Positions 45,067 through 53,615 are shown, numbered from the stretch's first letter. The stretch is DNA of 64,000 bases from Enterococcus avium ATCC 14025 (GCF_000406965.1 NZ_KE136357.1:240244-304243), one strand, 5' to 3'. Numbers and translations are program-made. The notes: generated from the letters alone by a model not told the origin.

Positions 45067-46596
45067 TTATTGACTAATCTCAATTACTCGATCAGTCCAG
45101 TCTTGATAAAAGCTCTCTTCGTGAGAAACGACGATGACAGTTCCAGCGAAATTAGCTAAACTTTCACGTAAGCTGTCTTTTGTTGCCTGATCGATGTGAT
45201 TTGTTGGTTCATCGAGAATCAGCAAATTTCCCTTTTGCATTGTCATTTGACAAAGCTTAACTTTGGTTTGCTCACCACCACTTAAGGTACTAAGTGGTTC
45301 TTGAGCTAATTGATTCGGCAACCCTGCTTTAGCGAGATGTTTCCGCAGCTCCTTAACAGTTTCTTTCGGAAAATGTTCACTCAAATACTGTAGGGGAGTC
45401 TGATAGGGATTTTCCCATTGCAGATCTTGCTCGAAATAATTAATTTTCGTATTTGCAGGAAAGTGAAATTCACCTGCAATTTTAGGAATCGCCTCGATCA
45501 AGGTCTTCAGTAAGGTTGATTTACCGATGCCGTTGAACCCACGAATAGCGACTTTTTCGCCATATCGTAATGTGATATTGATTGGCGGAAGCAGTGGTCG
45601 TTGATAACCAATTTCCAAATCTGTTGTCTCCATTGCTAACGTTGTAACGATCGGTGCATATGGGAACTCAAAGTGAGCGACCGCATTAGAAGAAGGCGGC
45701 GTTAAGCGTTCTACTTTGTCTAGCTGCTTTTGACGGCTTTTCGCCATAGTCGAACGTGAGCCTGCTTTGTATTTACGAATGTAGGCTTCTGTTTTCTCAA
45801 TCTGACGTTTTTGAGCAGCATATTGCTTCATATATGTTTCCTGGAATTGTTCCTTTTGTTTCAAGGCCTTTGTCAAATTACCAGTATACTTGGTCAATTT
45901 CCCAAACTCGATATCAGCGATGTGGGTGGTAATTTGGTTCAAGAAATCGCGATCATGAGAAATGACTACGAAAGTGCCGGAAAAATCCTGCAAAAATTGA
46001 CTCAACCAGGCTACGTGTTCATCATCCAAATGATTCGTCGGTTCATCCAAAATCAGCACGTCCGGTTTTTCTAATAATAATTTTGCCAAAATTAATTTTG
46101 AACGCTGGCCACCGCTTAAATCCTCCAATGGCGTATCCATACCCAAAACATCTAATCCCAAACCACTGCTCATTTCAGCAATTAACGTATCAATCTGATA
46201 AAAATCACCTTGATCTAATTCTGTCTGTAGCTTTCCAGCCTTATCTAGCAATTTATCATCCATCGATTCACTGTATTCCATATACAGTTCGCCAATTTTC
46301 GCTTCTTTAACAAAATCTGCGGCATAGGCAGTTTTTAGAAAATCTTTGATAGATAAGGTTGGATCGACTTCGACATACTGATCCAAATAGCCCACGTGGA
46401 TATTCTTCTGCCAAGCAATCGTGCCTTCATCCGGTAATTGTTCGCCGGTGATAATTTTTATTAGGGTACTTTTTCCAGCGCCATTTTGTCCGATCAGGCC
46501 TAGGTGTTCCCCTTTGTTCAAATGTAATTCTAAATCTTCATACAGGATTTTATCGCCAAATTGTTGCGCGATTCCTGTTAAATCTAAGATACTCAT
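45067..46596 (-). CDS. ABC-F family ATPase
   Basis: A 509-aa protein with two ABC domains and no membrane part. First domain: Walker A GQNGAGKST, signature LSGGQRSK, Walker B LILDEPTNHLD. A basic linker (about 235-300) with Lys/Arg/Gln-rich helices joins a second domain with GFNGIGKST, LSGGEQTK and LILDEPTNHID. ABC-F proteins bind the ribosomal E site; some protect from antibiotics and others tune translation. The sequence does not show which. Two small frames and a terminator precede it on the same strand (46655-46919). Confidence 0.9.
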   Translation of the reverse strand: MSILDLTGIAQQFGDKILYEDLELHLNKGEHLGLIGQNGAGKSTLIKIITGEQLPDEGTIAWQKNIHVGYLDQYVEVDPTLSIKDFLKTAYAADFVKEAKIGELYMEYSESMDDKLLDKAGKLQTELDQGDFYQIDTLIAEMSSGLGLDVLGMDTPLEDLSGGQRSKLILAKLLLEKPDVLILDEPTNHLDDEHVAWLSQFLQDFSGTFVVISHDRDFLNQITTHIADIEFGKLTKYTGNLTKALKQKEQFQETYMKQYAAQKRQIEKTEAYIRKYKAGSRSTMAKSRQKQLDKVERLTPPSSNAVAHFEFPYAPIVTTLAMETTDLEIGYQRPLLPPINITLRYGEKVAIRGFNGIGKSTLLKTLIEAIPKIAGEFHFPANTKINYFEQDLQWENPYQTPLQYLSEHFPKETVKELRKHLAKAGLPNQLAQEPLSTLSGGEQTKVKLCQMTMQKGNLLILDEPTNHIDQATKDSLRESLANFAGTVIVVSHEESFYQDWTDRVIEISQ

Positions 46597-46654
46597 GTTT
46601 CTCCTACTTTCTTACTCAAATTCCCATCATCTAACAAAAGAAGCGGATAGTCAA

Positions 46655-46683
46655 GAAAAAAAGAGCCCTTTTTCAGGACTCTT
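46655..46683 (-). terminator. Terminator between small-peptide genes and ABC-F gene
   Basis: On the minus strand AAGAGTCC pairs with GGGCTCTT (one mismatch), followed by a run of T residues. It lies 59 bases before the ABC-F start. It could simply end the peptide operon or act as a conditional attenuator for the ABC-F gene. Confidence 0.7.
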
Positions 46684-46690
46684 CAATTTA

Positions 46691-46798
46691 TTATAGTTGA
46701 GCAGAGAACAAATAAAGAACAATGTCAGCAATCACATCAATGACCTGACAGAACAAATCTGTTAGATTTTTAAAGAATTGTATGATTATTTCAAGCAT
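46691..46798 (-). CDS. Small hydrophobic peptide, 35 aa
   Basis: A 35-codon frame with a GGAGGT ribosome site seven bases before its ATG. The product (MLEIIIQFFKNLTDLF at the start, one Cys, ending LYLFSAQL) is an amphipathic to hydrophobic helix. It follows another 35-aa frame by 13 bases, so the two look like a small operon. Possible roles are a membrane-active peptide, a toxin-like peptide or a leader peptide for the ABC-F gene. I do not recognise it. Confidence 0.55.
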   Translation of the reverse strand: MLEIIIQFFKNLTDLFCQVIDVIADIVLYLFSAQL

Positions 46799-46811
46799 AT
46801 TTTACCTCCGC

Positions 46812-46919
46812 TTAGTTAAATAAACCGGACAACCAGTCGATTGGATAAAGAGACAGATGTAAGGTGATATGGGCTAGCAAATAACTTATTGCGAAGAATG
46901 GAAATAACACTTTTTTCAT
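46812..46919 (-). CDS. Small peptide with signal-like helix, 35 aa
   Basis: A 35-codon frame with GGAGGT seven bases before the ATG. The N-terminus MKKVLFPFFAISYLLAHI looks like a membrane or signal helix, and the tail is YPIDWLSGLFN. It is first of a two-peptide unit with the frame at 46691. It could be a secreted signal or bacteriocin-like peptide, or a translated leader. No family was recognised. Confidence 0.55.
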   Translation of the reverse strand: MKKVLFPFFAISYLLAHITLHLSLYPIDWLSGLFN

Positions 46920-47029
46920 AAAACTTCTACCTCCATATTTTTCGTTTCTTCAGTATAACGTAAAATTCATAGAGGAAGACATGGATTTACCTTATCTTTA
47001 ACGAACAAATATGTAAGCTGAGTATATAA

Positions 47030-47066
47030 AAAAGCCTCTGCTTTCTAATTCTAAGCAGAGGCTTTT
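47030..47066. terminator. Bidirectional terminator
   Basis: AAAAGCCTCTGCTT pairs with AAGCAGAGGCTTTT around a nine-base loop. It ends the 48-aa minus-strand gene at 47101. Confidence 0.88.
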
Positions 47067-47100
47067 AATTATAGGCTTCATTCATTGAGATACACGCTCC

Positions 47101-47247
47101 TTAGGCAGATTTTTTGAAGTCGTAGATCGCTTGTTCAATGGTGATTCCAGTTCCTTGTTGACCAGTGATTGTTGAGTAAACAACAAAAACATTTTGTTCT
47201 AAATCAAAAGTCACACGATAAGGTTTTTCTTGATCATAAAAAGTCAT
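47101..47247 (-). CDS. Hypothetical protein, 48 aa
   Basis: A short frame with a strong AAAGGAGG site and a terminator directly after it, so it is very likely a real gene. The product is soluble and beta-rich at first (YRVTFDLEQNVFVVYSTITG), then a short helix (TIEQAIYDFKKSA). No family or function is recognised. Confidence 0.65.
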   Translation of the reverse strand: MTFYDQEKPYRVTFDLEQNVFVVYSTITGQQGTGITIEQAIYDFKKSA

Positions 47248-47356
47248 TCTATTTCCTCCTTTCATTTAATAACATCATTGTAAATAAAAGTATAACACAT
47301 TAAAACAAAATAATAAAACAATTTTGCATTCATAAAGTATTCTAATTATTTAAAAT

Positions 47357-47782
47357 TTGGAGTATGAAGATTTTCTCTTGTTATACCTAAGAAAACAAAC
47401 TTCCGGGAGGAATAAAAAAAGAATCATCAAGCAATTTGTTAAAGCTATTAATCAGCAAAATTTACCAAAGATTATCCAAATGATGTCAGAGGATTTCCAG
47501 TTCATTGATACGTATGGCAACTGTGAAAATAAAGAAGCGATGAAGACTGGTTGGCAGGGGTATTTTGATTGGTTTCCTGATTATTTTGTTGAAGTTGAAG
47601 AATGGATTGGAAATGATGATTTTACGATGATTATTGGCAAAGTAAGTGGATCTTATTTAGGAAAAATGGACAAGCATTGGGAAATTCCAGCTGCTTGGAA
47701 AGTAGTTGTCGGGCAAGGTCGGCAGATAGCGATTTGGCAGGTTTTCTGCAATTCAAAAAAGCAGCTAGATTCATTGAAATAG
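47357..47782 (+). CDS. NTF2/SnoaL-like protein, start uncertain
   Basis: A protein of up to 141 aa. Residues about 22-137 (IIKQFVKAINQQNLPKII, FDWFPDYFVEVEEW, IAIWQVFCN) fit the NTF2/SnoaL-like fold. The open frame reaches back to a TTG at 47357 with no ribosome site. A good GGGAGG lies at 47404, exactly where the domain begins, but no ATG, GTG or TTG follows it. The original start codon may have been lost, or a rare start is used. Its expression is therefore doubtful. Confidence 0.55.
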   Translation: MEYEDFLLLYLRKQTSGRNKKRIIKQFVKAINQQNLPKIIQMMSEDFQFIDTYGNCENKEAMKTGWQGYFDWFPDYFVEVEEWIGNDDFTMIIGKVSGSYLGKMDKHWEIPAAWKVVVGQGRQIAIWQVFCNSKKQLDSLK

Positions 47783-47883
47783 CGATTCTACAAAATATAG
47801 ACCTTAATATAGAGGGATTCTACAATGTTTAGGTAGAAAAATCATTTCTTTCATTTATGATGAAATTAAAAGGAGGACGTAAA

Positions 47884-48549
47884 GTGGAGATCGGAAAGCA
47901 AATCAAAGAACACCGAAAAAGAATGGAATGGACACAAAAGGGACTAGCAGCAAAGCTCAATGTTTCTGACAAAACAATATCGAGTTGGGAAACAGGCAGA
48001 ACCTATCCGGAATTGTCGCTTCTGGTGGAATTAAGCGAACTGTTTAACACATCGCTGGATGAGCTTTTAAAAGGAGATGAAGAGGTTGTGAAACGGATCG
48101 ATAAAGATGTCAAATTGAAAAAGGTATATAAATATGGATTGATCGCGACTTTACTAATCGTTTTCTCCGGAATCATCTTTCTTACCCAATACCAGAACCA
48201 AAATCAATGGGTGGATCGTTTCAATCCATTTATGGAAATGAAGATCGGCTACGCGACACTACCAACTTCGGTTACTTATAATGATGGAAAAAAATACAAA
48301 GAGGATGGGAAGAAAGAACAGTATCCTGATCCATATAAGAATATTTGGGTAGCAGATGATCCATTTGGAGAGGGGATGCTGCTGGATTTTCAAGGTGGAC
48401 AGGCTCCAGAAGGCAAGAATTATGCGTTGGTGCAGCACAAAGGCACCTATGTAAGAAGAATCTCATTCATTTCATGGAAATCCATTCCAGGGGTTTATCG
48501 TGATATTATGAGTAAAGACTATTTTGAAGTACCATCAATGAAAGAATAA
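47884..48549 (+). CDS. XRE-family HTH protein with membrane anchor and exported domain
   Basis: A 221-aa protein; the GTG at 47884 lies seven bases after AGGAGG. The Cro/C1-type helix-turn-helix (about 3-60, GLAAKLNVSDKTISSWETGRTYP) is followed by a charged linker, one transmembrane helix (about 86-104) and an outer domain of about 115 residues that I do not recognise. This layout suggests a regulator that senses an envelope or extracellular condition. Confidence 0.8.
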   Translation: MEIGKQIKEHRKRMEWTQKGLAAKLNVSDKTISSWETGRTYPELSLLVELSELFNTSLDELLKGDEEVVKRIDKDVKLKKVYKYGLIATLLIVFSGIIFLTQYQNQNQWVDRFNPFMEMKIGYATLPTSVTYNDGKKYKEDGKKEQYPDPYKNIWVADDPFGEGMLLDFQGGQAPEGKNYALVQHKGTYVRRISFISWKSIPGVYRDIMSKDYFEVPSMKE

Positions 48550-48550
48550 A

Positions 48551-48592
48551 AGAGAGATCAACAAATCAATTGATTTGTTGGTCTCTCTTTTA
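48551..48592 (+). terminator. Intrinsic terminator after XRE gene
   Basis: AAGAGAGATCAACAAATCAA pairs with its complement TTGATTTGTTGGTCTCTCTT almost without loop, followed by TTT. Confidence 0.85.
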
Positions 48593-48633
48593 TAAGCTTT
48601 CGCCCCTGCCAAGGACGTTTATTATAGCACAAC

Positions 48634-49182
48634 TTAAGCGGGTTGATTATGAAAAATTATCTGCATTGCATGTCTTAGTGGAAAATAGACCAGGCTGACG
48701 ATCAAAATTGTTGAAAAAATATTGATTACCGTTGCGGGCATTGTAGCTAAAGCCGCGAAGAAAGCGGGTTTCAATTGAGCACCAGCGATCATTGACATAA
48801 CGGTTGCTTTGATTACAGACATAATAAACTTGGCAATGCCAGCACAGATTCCGATAATGATGATTTGACGAATCCGAGTTGGCTTGCGCTTGAAAAATGA
48901 GAAGGCGAGATAGGCAGCGGCACCCACAATAAAGCTTTCGACTAAAAAGTAGGGGGCTTCAGCAGCAAAGCCATTTAGGATGTCAAAAATAAAGAAGCCA
49001 ATTCCACCAGCTAAGGCTCCTTGCCAATAACCAATCAACAGCACTGCTAGAAGAACCACCGCATTTCCAAAATGTAGAAAGGCACCGGTTGGCAAAGGGA
49101 TCTTGATCATTGTTCCCATTAAGGTAAGTGCTGCAAATAAGGCAATTAATACCAGGTTTTGAATTCGTTTATTACTTTTCAT
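48634..49182 (-). CDS. ECF transporter S component, probable vitamin B6 (PdxU-like)
   Basis: A 182-aa membrane protein with six hydrophobic helices, starting at the ATG at 49182 inside the 3' end of the kinase gene (11-bp overlap). Segments GTMIKIPLPTGAFLHFGN and GGIGFFIFDILNG are typical of ECF S components. Coupling to a pyridoxal kinase-like gene points to pyridoxine or a relative as substrate. It would use the shared EcfAA'T module, absent here. Confidence 0.83.
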   Translation of the reverse strand: MKSNKRIQNLVLIALFAALTLMGTMIKIPLPTGAFLHFGNAVVLLAVLLIGYWQGALAGGIGFFIFDILNGFAAEAPYFLVESFIVGAAAYLAFSFFKRKPTRIRQIIIIGICAGIAKFIMSVIKATVMSMIAGAQLKPAFFAALATMPATVINIFSTILIVSLVYFPLRHAMQIIFHNQPA

Positions 49183-49990
49183 CTGAATACTCCAATCGTT
49201 TTTCTCCGTGGGTGTAGGCACCGTGCCAGACATGACCAACATACGGGTTGATTTGTTCTCCCATAGAAATGGCTGCCTGAACAAAATCAATCGCTAATTT
49301 GATAGCTTGTTCCACCGGATAATTTTTTGCCACTGCCGCAGTAATGGCTGCTGCAAAGGTGCATCCGGCCCCATGATTGTAAGGAGTATCAATTACAGGA
49401 TGCGGATAGCTTTGGAAGCTTTTTCCATCATAATGAAGGTCGAGTGTCTCTTTCGTATCTAACCGTGCGCCGCCTTTGATGACTACATGTTTCACACCTA
49501 GCAGAGCGATCTTTTTAGCAGCTTCCTGCATTTGCTTTTTAGAAGTCAGTTCTCCTAGTTCAGATAAAATACCCGCTTCTCGTAGATTCGGTGTTACGAT
49601 CATCGCGCGAGGAATTAATTTTTCTCGCAAGTCTCGAACTTGATTGCTTTTGATGAAATCTTGGGTTCCTTTGCCACCAATCACTGGGTCAACGATCAGC
49701 GGAATCCCTTTAGGAATTAGTGTACTAACCAATTCGATCATTTCTTGAGAAGGTAACAATCCTGTTTTTAAGGCATCGATTGTTCCTGCGAAGATTGACA
49801 CAAGTTGTTCCTGCAGTATTTCCAAAGGAAGTATCCGTAAATGGTGAGAGCCATTATTCGGATCTAAATTAACGATCGAAGTAATTGCGGTAAACCCAAA
49901 CGTTCCGAATTCTTGAAAGGTTTTCAAATCAGCTTCTAATCCACCGCCGCCAGTCGCATCTGAACCGGCGATTGTTGCAACTTTTTTCAT
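49172..49990 (-). CDS. pdxK: Pyridoxine/pyridoxal kinase (ThiD/PdxK family)
   Basis: A 272-aa ribokinase-like enzyme; the ATG at 49990 has GGAG upstream. GSDATGGGGLEADLKT near residue 8 is the substrate loop, and NHGAGCTFAAAI near 212 has the catalytic Cys and anion hole. ThiD-type enzymes phosphorylate hydroxymethylpyrimidine or pyridoxine. The linked S component favours vitamin B6 salvage, but HMP kinase activity cannot be excluded. Confidence 0.83.
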   Translation of the reverse strand: MKKVATIAGSDATGGGGLEADLKTFQEFGTFGFTAITSIVNLDPNNGSHHLRILPLEILQEQLVSIFAGTIDALKTGLLPSQEMIELVSTLIPKGIPLIVDPVIGGKGTQDFIKSNQVRDLREKLIPRAMIVTPNLREAGILSELGELTSKKQMQEAAKKIALLGVKHVVIKGGARLDTKETLDLHYDGKSFQSYPHPVIDTPYNHGAGCTFAAAITAAVAKNYPVEQAIKLAIDFVQAAISMGEQINPYVGHVWHGAYTHGEKRLEYSDEK

Positions 49991-50099
49991 ATAGTAATGC
50001 TCCATTTGTTTTTTATTAGCATATCTTTTTGTCTTACCTATGAAAACAGCCAATTGGATTTGTTTTCCCTCATCCAATTTTTATTTGGAGATTGAATAC

Positions 50100-50645
50100 T
50101 CAGGCTCTTTTTGTCAAGCTTTCCAGCCAGCTTAAATATTCCTCCTCGCGATGAATCGCATGCATCAGGATAAGGTAATGGCCATAGTTTTCTTTAATCT
50201 TTTTATCAGGAAAAACGGCTATTTTTCTGTCTTCTAGATGCTCCAATTTTTTTTGATGCAAGTCGATTTGCTGTTGAATCATTTCCGGTAGGCGCTCATC
50301 ATCAATACTTTTTATAAAATATAATTTCAAAACAAACTCGTCTTTATTGGTTGGTAATTCTGTTAAGGGTTCATTAATCCATTCGAGTAAGGCCATTCTT
50401 CCTGTTTTTGTCAAGGAGTAAACTTTCTTTTCAAGTTTTGTTCCCACAATCTCAGTTTGAAAATCAATCCAGCCTTTTTTTGTAAGCTTAGATAACTCAG
50501 GATAAATTTGACTGTGCTTCGCTTGCCAAAATTCACCAATTTCTGTAGTAAACGCCGTTTTTATATCGTATCCAGTTTTTTTATCGTCTTGCAGCATTCC
50601 TAGAATAATGTATTGTAATGTATTTTTTTGTGCGATGTTAAACAT
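50100..50645 (-). CDS. padR: PadR, phenolic acid-responsive repressor
   Basis: A 181-aa regulator with a winged helix (about 10-80, LQYIILGMLQDDKKTGYDIKT) and a C-terminal helical dimerisation domain, the long PadR/Vir type. It is divergent from padC with a palindrome between them, the classic PadR-padC arrangement in which p-coumarate or ferulate releases the repressor. The start is uncertain: the ATG at 50645 lies directly behind GGGAG, and a TTG 12 bases earlier is the alternative. Confidence 0.87.
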   Translation of the reverse strand: MFNIAQKNTLQYIILGMLQDDKKTGYDIKTAFTTEIGEFWQAKHSQIYPELSKLTKKGWIDFQTEIVGTKLEKKVYSLTKTGRMALLEWINEPLTELPTNKDEFVLKLYFIKSIDDERLPEMIQQQIDLHQKKLEHLEDRKIAVFPDKKIKENYGHYLILMHAIHREEEYLSWLESLTKRA

Positions 50646-50650
50646 CTCCC

Positions 50651-50715
50651 TTGACAATTGAATAAAATCATTTTATCATAATCACGTAATCTAAAACATG
50701 TAAATAATTACATGT
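50651..50715 (+). promoter_or_regulatory. padC promoter and PadR operator
   Basis: TTGACA (50651-50656), a 17-base spacer and TATCAT (50674-50679) form a good SigA promoter toward padC. The palindrome ACATGTAA-ATAA-TTACATGT at 50696-50715 lies just past it and contains the ATGT-N8-ACAT pattern known for PadR sites. Repression until phenolic acids are present is expected. Confidence 0.85.
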
Positions 50716-50743
50716 TGTCAATTGACTGTTTGGAGGGATTAAT

Positions 50744-51277
50744 TTGAAACAATTTAAAACATTGGAAGATTTTGTCGGCACACACTTTATTTATACGTAT
50801 GATAATGGTTGGGAATACGAATGGTACGCTAAAAATGACCACACTGTGGATTATCGGATTCATGGAGGAATGGTCGCAGGACGCTGGGTGAAAGATCAAG
50901 AGGTGCAAATGGATCTTTTAACTGAAGGTGTTTATAAAATTACTTGGACAGAACCAACTGGAACTGACGTAGCGCTTGATTTTGTGCCAAACGAAAAGAA
51001 ACTTCATGGTACCATTTTCTTCCCAAAATGGGTAGAGGAACATCCAGAAATCACTGTTACATTCCAAAATGAACACATCGATGAAATGCTGGAAGCTAGA
51101 GAGAAATATGAAACCTATCCTAAGCTAGTTGTTCCAGAATTTGCGAACATTACTTATATTGGTGAGGCAGGGGAAGACAACGAAGATGTGATCAGTGAAA
51201 CGCCTTATGAAGGAATGCCAGATGATATCCGAAATGGCAAATATTTTGATGAAAACTATCACCGAATCAATAAATAG
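50744..51277 (+). CDS. padC: Phenolic acid decarboxylase
   Basis: A 177-aa lipocalin-fold enzyme. It converts p-coumaric, ferulic and caffeic acids to vinyl phenols in the cytosol and detoxifies plant phenolics. The sequence [23 protein letters not shown] at the N-terminus, [15 protein letters not shown] and the [18 protein letters not shown] segment are highly characteristic; catalytic Tyr and Glu residues lie in these strands. The start is TTG at 50744, six bases after GGAGGG. It ends in a terminator at 51279. Confidence 0.95.
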   Translation: MKQFKTLEDFVGTHFIYTYDNGWEYEWYAKNDHTVDYRIHGGMVAGRWVKDQEVQMDLLTEGVYKITWTEPTGTDVALDFVPNEKKLHGTIFFPKWVEEHPEITVTFQNEHIDEMLEAREKYETYPKLVVPEFANITYIGEAGEDNEDVISETPYEGMPDDIRNGKYFDENYHRINK

Positions 51278-51278
51278 C

Positions 51279-51318
51279 AAAAAAAGTTCAACATTCTAAA
51301 AGAGTGTTGAACTTTTTT
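51279..51318. terminator. Bidirectional terminator between padC and aspartate decarboxylase
   Basis: AAAAAAAGTTCAACA pairs with TGTTGAACTTTTTT with a T/A tract on each side, serving both converging genes. Confidence 0.88.
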
Positions 51319-51319
51319 G

Positions 51320-52915
51320 CTATTTTGTTTTCATCCATTGGTCGCGAATTTCATCGGTCAAGCGGATGATTCGTTTTCCAACTTCGGGGTATTGATTCGT
51401 GGCTAGGTTAGCTAAGGAAACGCGTACCGCCCACTCGCCGCTGCCAAAGGCGTTAGCCTTCAGTAACATCAATTGTTCTTTTTCAGCTAGAGAAGTTAGA
51501 ACTTTTGTGACTGTCCACTTATTTTTTAGATAATCAGCAAAGGCATTACCGTACCGCTTACGGGTCCAATCTTCGTAATTGATCTCGCAGTAATAAGCAG
51601 TGTCTAGATCTTCAAGTGGTTCCTGCAGACCTAAAGTATTGAAGAGCAGCTTTTCCCGTTGGCGGCAAATATCCATTACTTCGGCTTTATAAGCTTTTCC
51701 TTCATCTAATAAGCTGTACAAACTGAACATCACCATCATCACTTGTTGTGGAGCGGACAAACCAGCAGCATGATTTAAAGCAACGTCACGGCTGTCAGCT
51801 ACAATTCGATCAATAAAGGTGATTGTTGTCGGATCAGCGGTCAGTGAAGCGTAACGTTCATTTAATTTTTCAAGCTTTTCTTGTGGCAAGTTAGCAATCA
51901 GTTCGTCAAATAAATTATGTTTAGCAACGGCGATTGTTCCTACACGCCAGCCTGTTGCGCCAAAATATTTCGAATAAGAATAAATGCAGGCTGTATTGTA
52001 TGGAATCTCCGAAAACAGGGAAGTGAAGACAGGGACGAATGTGCCATACACATCATCAGTTAAAATCATTAATTCAGGATTATCGGTTGCAACAATTTCT
52101 TTCAGCAAATCAATAGTCGGTTGAGCTAGGGCATTTGCTGTCGGGTTGCTTGGATTTACTACAAAGACTGCTTTGATATCGGAATCACGCAGTTTATTGA
52201 TTTCTTCATCTGGATATTGATACGTCATTTTGCCATCAATCATCGTTTGTTTGGCTTGAACTTTAACAATCTCAAACGCATATTTTGGCAATTCGGGAAT
52301 TTCTAAATAAGGTGCGAAAGTTGGTAACATCAATGCGATCTTATCACCATGATTCAATAAAAAATTATTAAACAAAGTATCAAAAATATAACAGATCCCC
52401 GCAGTTCCACCTTCCACAGCGAAAATATCAAAGGGAATGGTGCTGTCAGAAAATAGCTCTTGATTTAGGTAAGCTTTGATCGGACCTTCGCAGGCACTTA
52501 AACAGCGTACTGGATTTGGGTAGTTATCTCCGATGATATGATCCAACATATCCGTTAACCAAGCTTCTTTTGGCATTCCTAAATAATTGTTGTCAGAAAA
52601 CCAGATTTTTTTTAAGAAGTTGGCTCCTTTTCCCGGATGAGATTCTAAGAAATTAGTAAACCGTTGTCCACGTCCAGTATCTGATTGGATCATTCCCGCG
52701 GTTAATTCACCAGTACCATAAAGTGTTTCCTGTGTGGCAAATTGACCAAGTAAAAAGAAGGCTTCCCGCGGAGTAGGAGCGGTCCAGTTAGGATTTCCGC
52801 GTCCAGCATTCAGTAGGTTGGTAACATTTTTATTTTCATGAATCTTTTGTTCCAAAAAGAGACTTAATTCAAAGGGACTTAATTCTTCTAAGGCTTGTTC
52901 AGTAATTGTTGACAC
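51320..52915 (-). CDS. asd: Aspartate 4-decarboxylase / aminotransferase
   Basis: A 531-aa PLP enzyme; GTG at 52915 has AAGGAG eight bases upstream. The length and the AGRGNPNWTAPTPREAFFLLG segment are typical of aspartate 4-decarboxylases, which are longer than common class I aminotransferases. The PLP lysine is in SYSKYFGATGWR. The enzyme turns aspartate into alanine and CO2. In species that use this for a proton-motive cycle, an aspT antiporter gene is adjacent; none is here. A 14-bp palindrome lies upstream at 52976. Confidence 0.88.
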   Translation of the reverse strand: MSTITEQALEELSPFELSLFLEQKIHENKNVTNLLNAGRGNPNWTAPTPREAFFLLGQFATQETLYGTGELTAGMIQSDTGRGQRFTNFLESHPGKGANFLKKIWFSDNNYLGMPKEAWLTDMLDHIIGDNYPNPVRCLSACEGPIKAYLNQELFSDSTIPFDIFAVEGGTAGICYIFDTLFNNFLLNHGDKIALMLPTFAPYLEIPELPKYAFEIVKVQAKQTMIDGKMTYQYPDEEINKLRDSDIKAVFVVNPSNPTANALAQPTIDLLKEIVATDNPELMILTDDVYGTFVPVFTSLFSEIPYNTACIYSYSKYFGATGWRVGTIAVAKHNLFDELIANLPQEKLEKLNERYASLTADPTTITFIDRIVADSRDVALNHAAGLSAPQQVMMVMFSLYSLLDEGKAYKAEVMDICRQREKLLFNTLGLQEPLEDLDTAYYCEINYEDWTRKRYGNAFADYLKNKWTVTKVLTSLAEKEQLMLLKANAFGSGEWAVRVSLANLATNQYPEVGKRIIRLTDEIRDQWMKTK

Positions 52916-53250
52916 AAATACGACTCCTTCTACACTGTATTTTGATTCTATAGTAACGAGAATTGTTTTTAAAACAGCGTAAATACGCTTAGAGTTTATG
53001 AGAAAGTTTCTGTTAAAACACAAAGAAATAAAGTATGTTTTTTCTTCGAATTATCTTTTAAGGCTGGTATAATAGATAAGTTAACGCTTACGAAAATATT
53101 GGGATAATTTTCACGGTTTTCCCGATCAGATATCAGTCTTTCGCCCCATGTAAAACGGTAAAAAAAGAGGCATACTATTCCTATAAGTTAATTGTCGTGC
53201 AAATTGATGGATAATGAAGTATATATAAAGAGATTAAGGAGGGATCAGAG
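52916..53250. other. Intergenic region between divergent asd and small membrane protein gene
   Basis: No gene is supported. It holds a perfect palindrome, AGCGTA-AA-TACGCT (52976-52989), 61 bases before the asd start, which may be an operator. A GGTATAATAG sequence near 53067 could be a -10 element read toward the 84-aa gene. Confidence 0.4.
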
Positions 53251-53505
53251 ATGGATCAATTAATAGCTATTGCGTTCATCGCATTATTGGTTTTCTTTGT
53301 CGTAAAGGTGGGGTCAATCTTGTGGCGTATCGCTGGCGTATTGTTTTTACTATTTATCATTTACATGTATAAAGACCAAGTCATCACGCAAGTTCAGAAT
53401 TTTATTGCTGACCCCAATTTTGGTGGATTATGGCAGAGTGTTTCAAGTTTCTTCGGAGATTTGTTTGATAAAGTCGCAGGATTTGTAAGTACAGTAATTG
53501 AATAG
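53251..53505 (+). CDS. Small membrane protein, 84 aa
   Basis: Two hydrophobic helices (about 5-21 and 25-42) are followed by an amphipathic tail rich in Phe and Asp (NFIADPNFGGLWQSVSSFF). It has a strong AGGAGGG site and its own terminator, so it is a real gene. No family was recognised; small envelope-associated proteins of this shape are common in Firmicutes. Confidence 0.68.
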   Translation: MDQLIAIAFIALLVFFVVKVGSILWRIAGVLFLLFIIYMYKDQVITQVQNFIADPNFGGLWQSVSSFFGDLFDKVAGFVSTVIE

Positions 53506-53510
53506 ACTGA

Positions 53511-53540
53511 AAGAAGTTCTCAAGGTGAGGGCTTCTTTTT
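53511..53540 (+). terminator. Terminator after 84-aa gene
   Basis: AGAAG-TTCTCA pairs with TGAGGGCTTCT (imperfect), followed by TTTTT. Confidence 0.65.
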
Positions 53541-53615
53541 ATTTTGGATTTAAATTTTTTAAAGATCGGATGGATCGAATCGAAAAAAATATTTGAAATT
53601 TTAAATCAGCTAAAC

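Noticed and set aside
50051-50078. AATTGGAT...ATCCAATT repeat between padR and pdxK
   Set aside because: Stem present but the minus-strand T tract is poor; considered a riboswitch or terminator and left unassigned.
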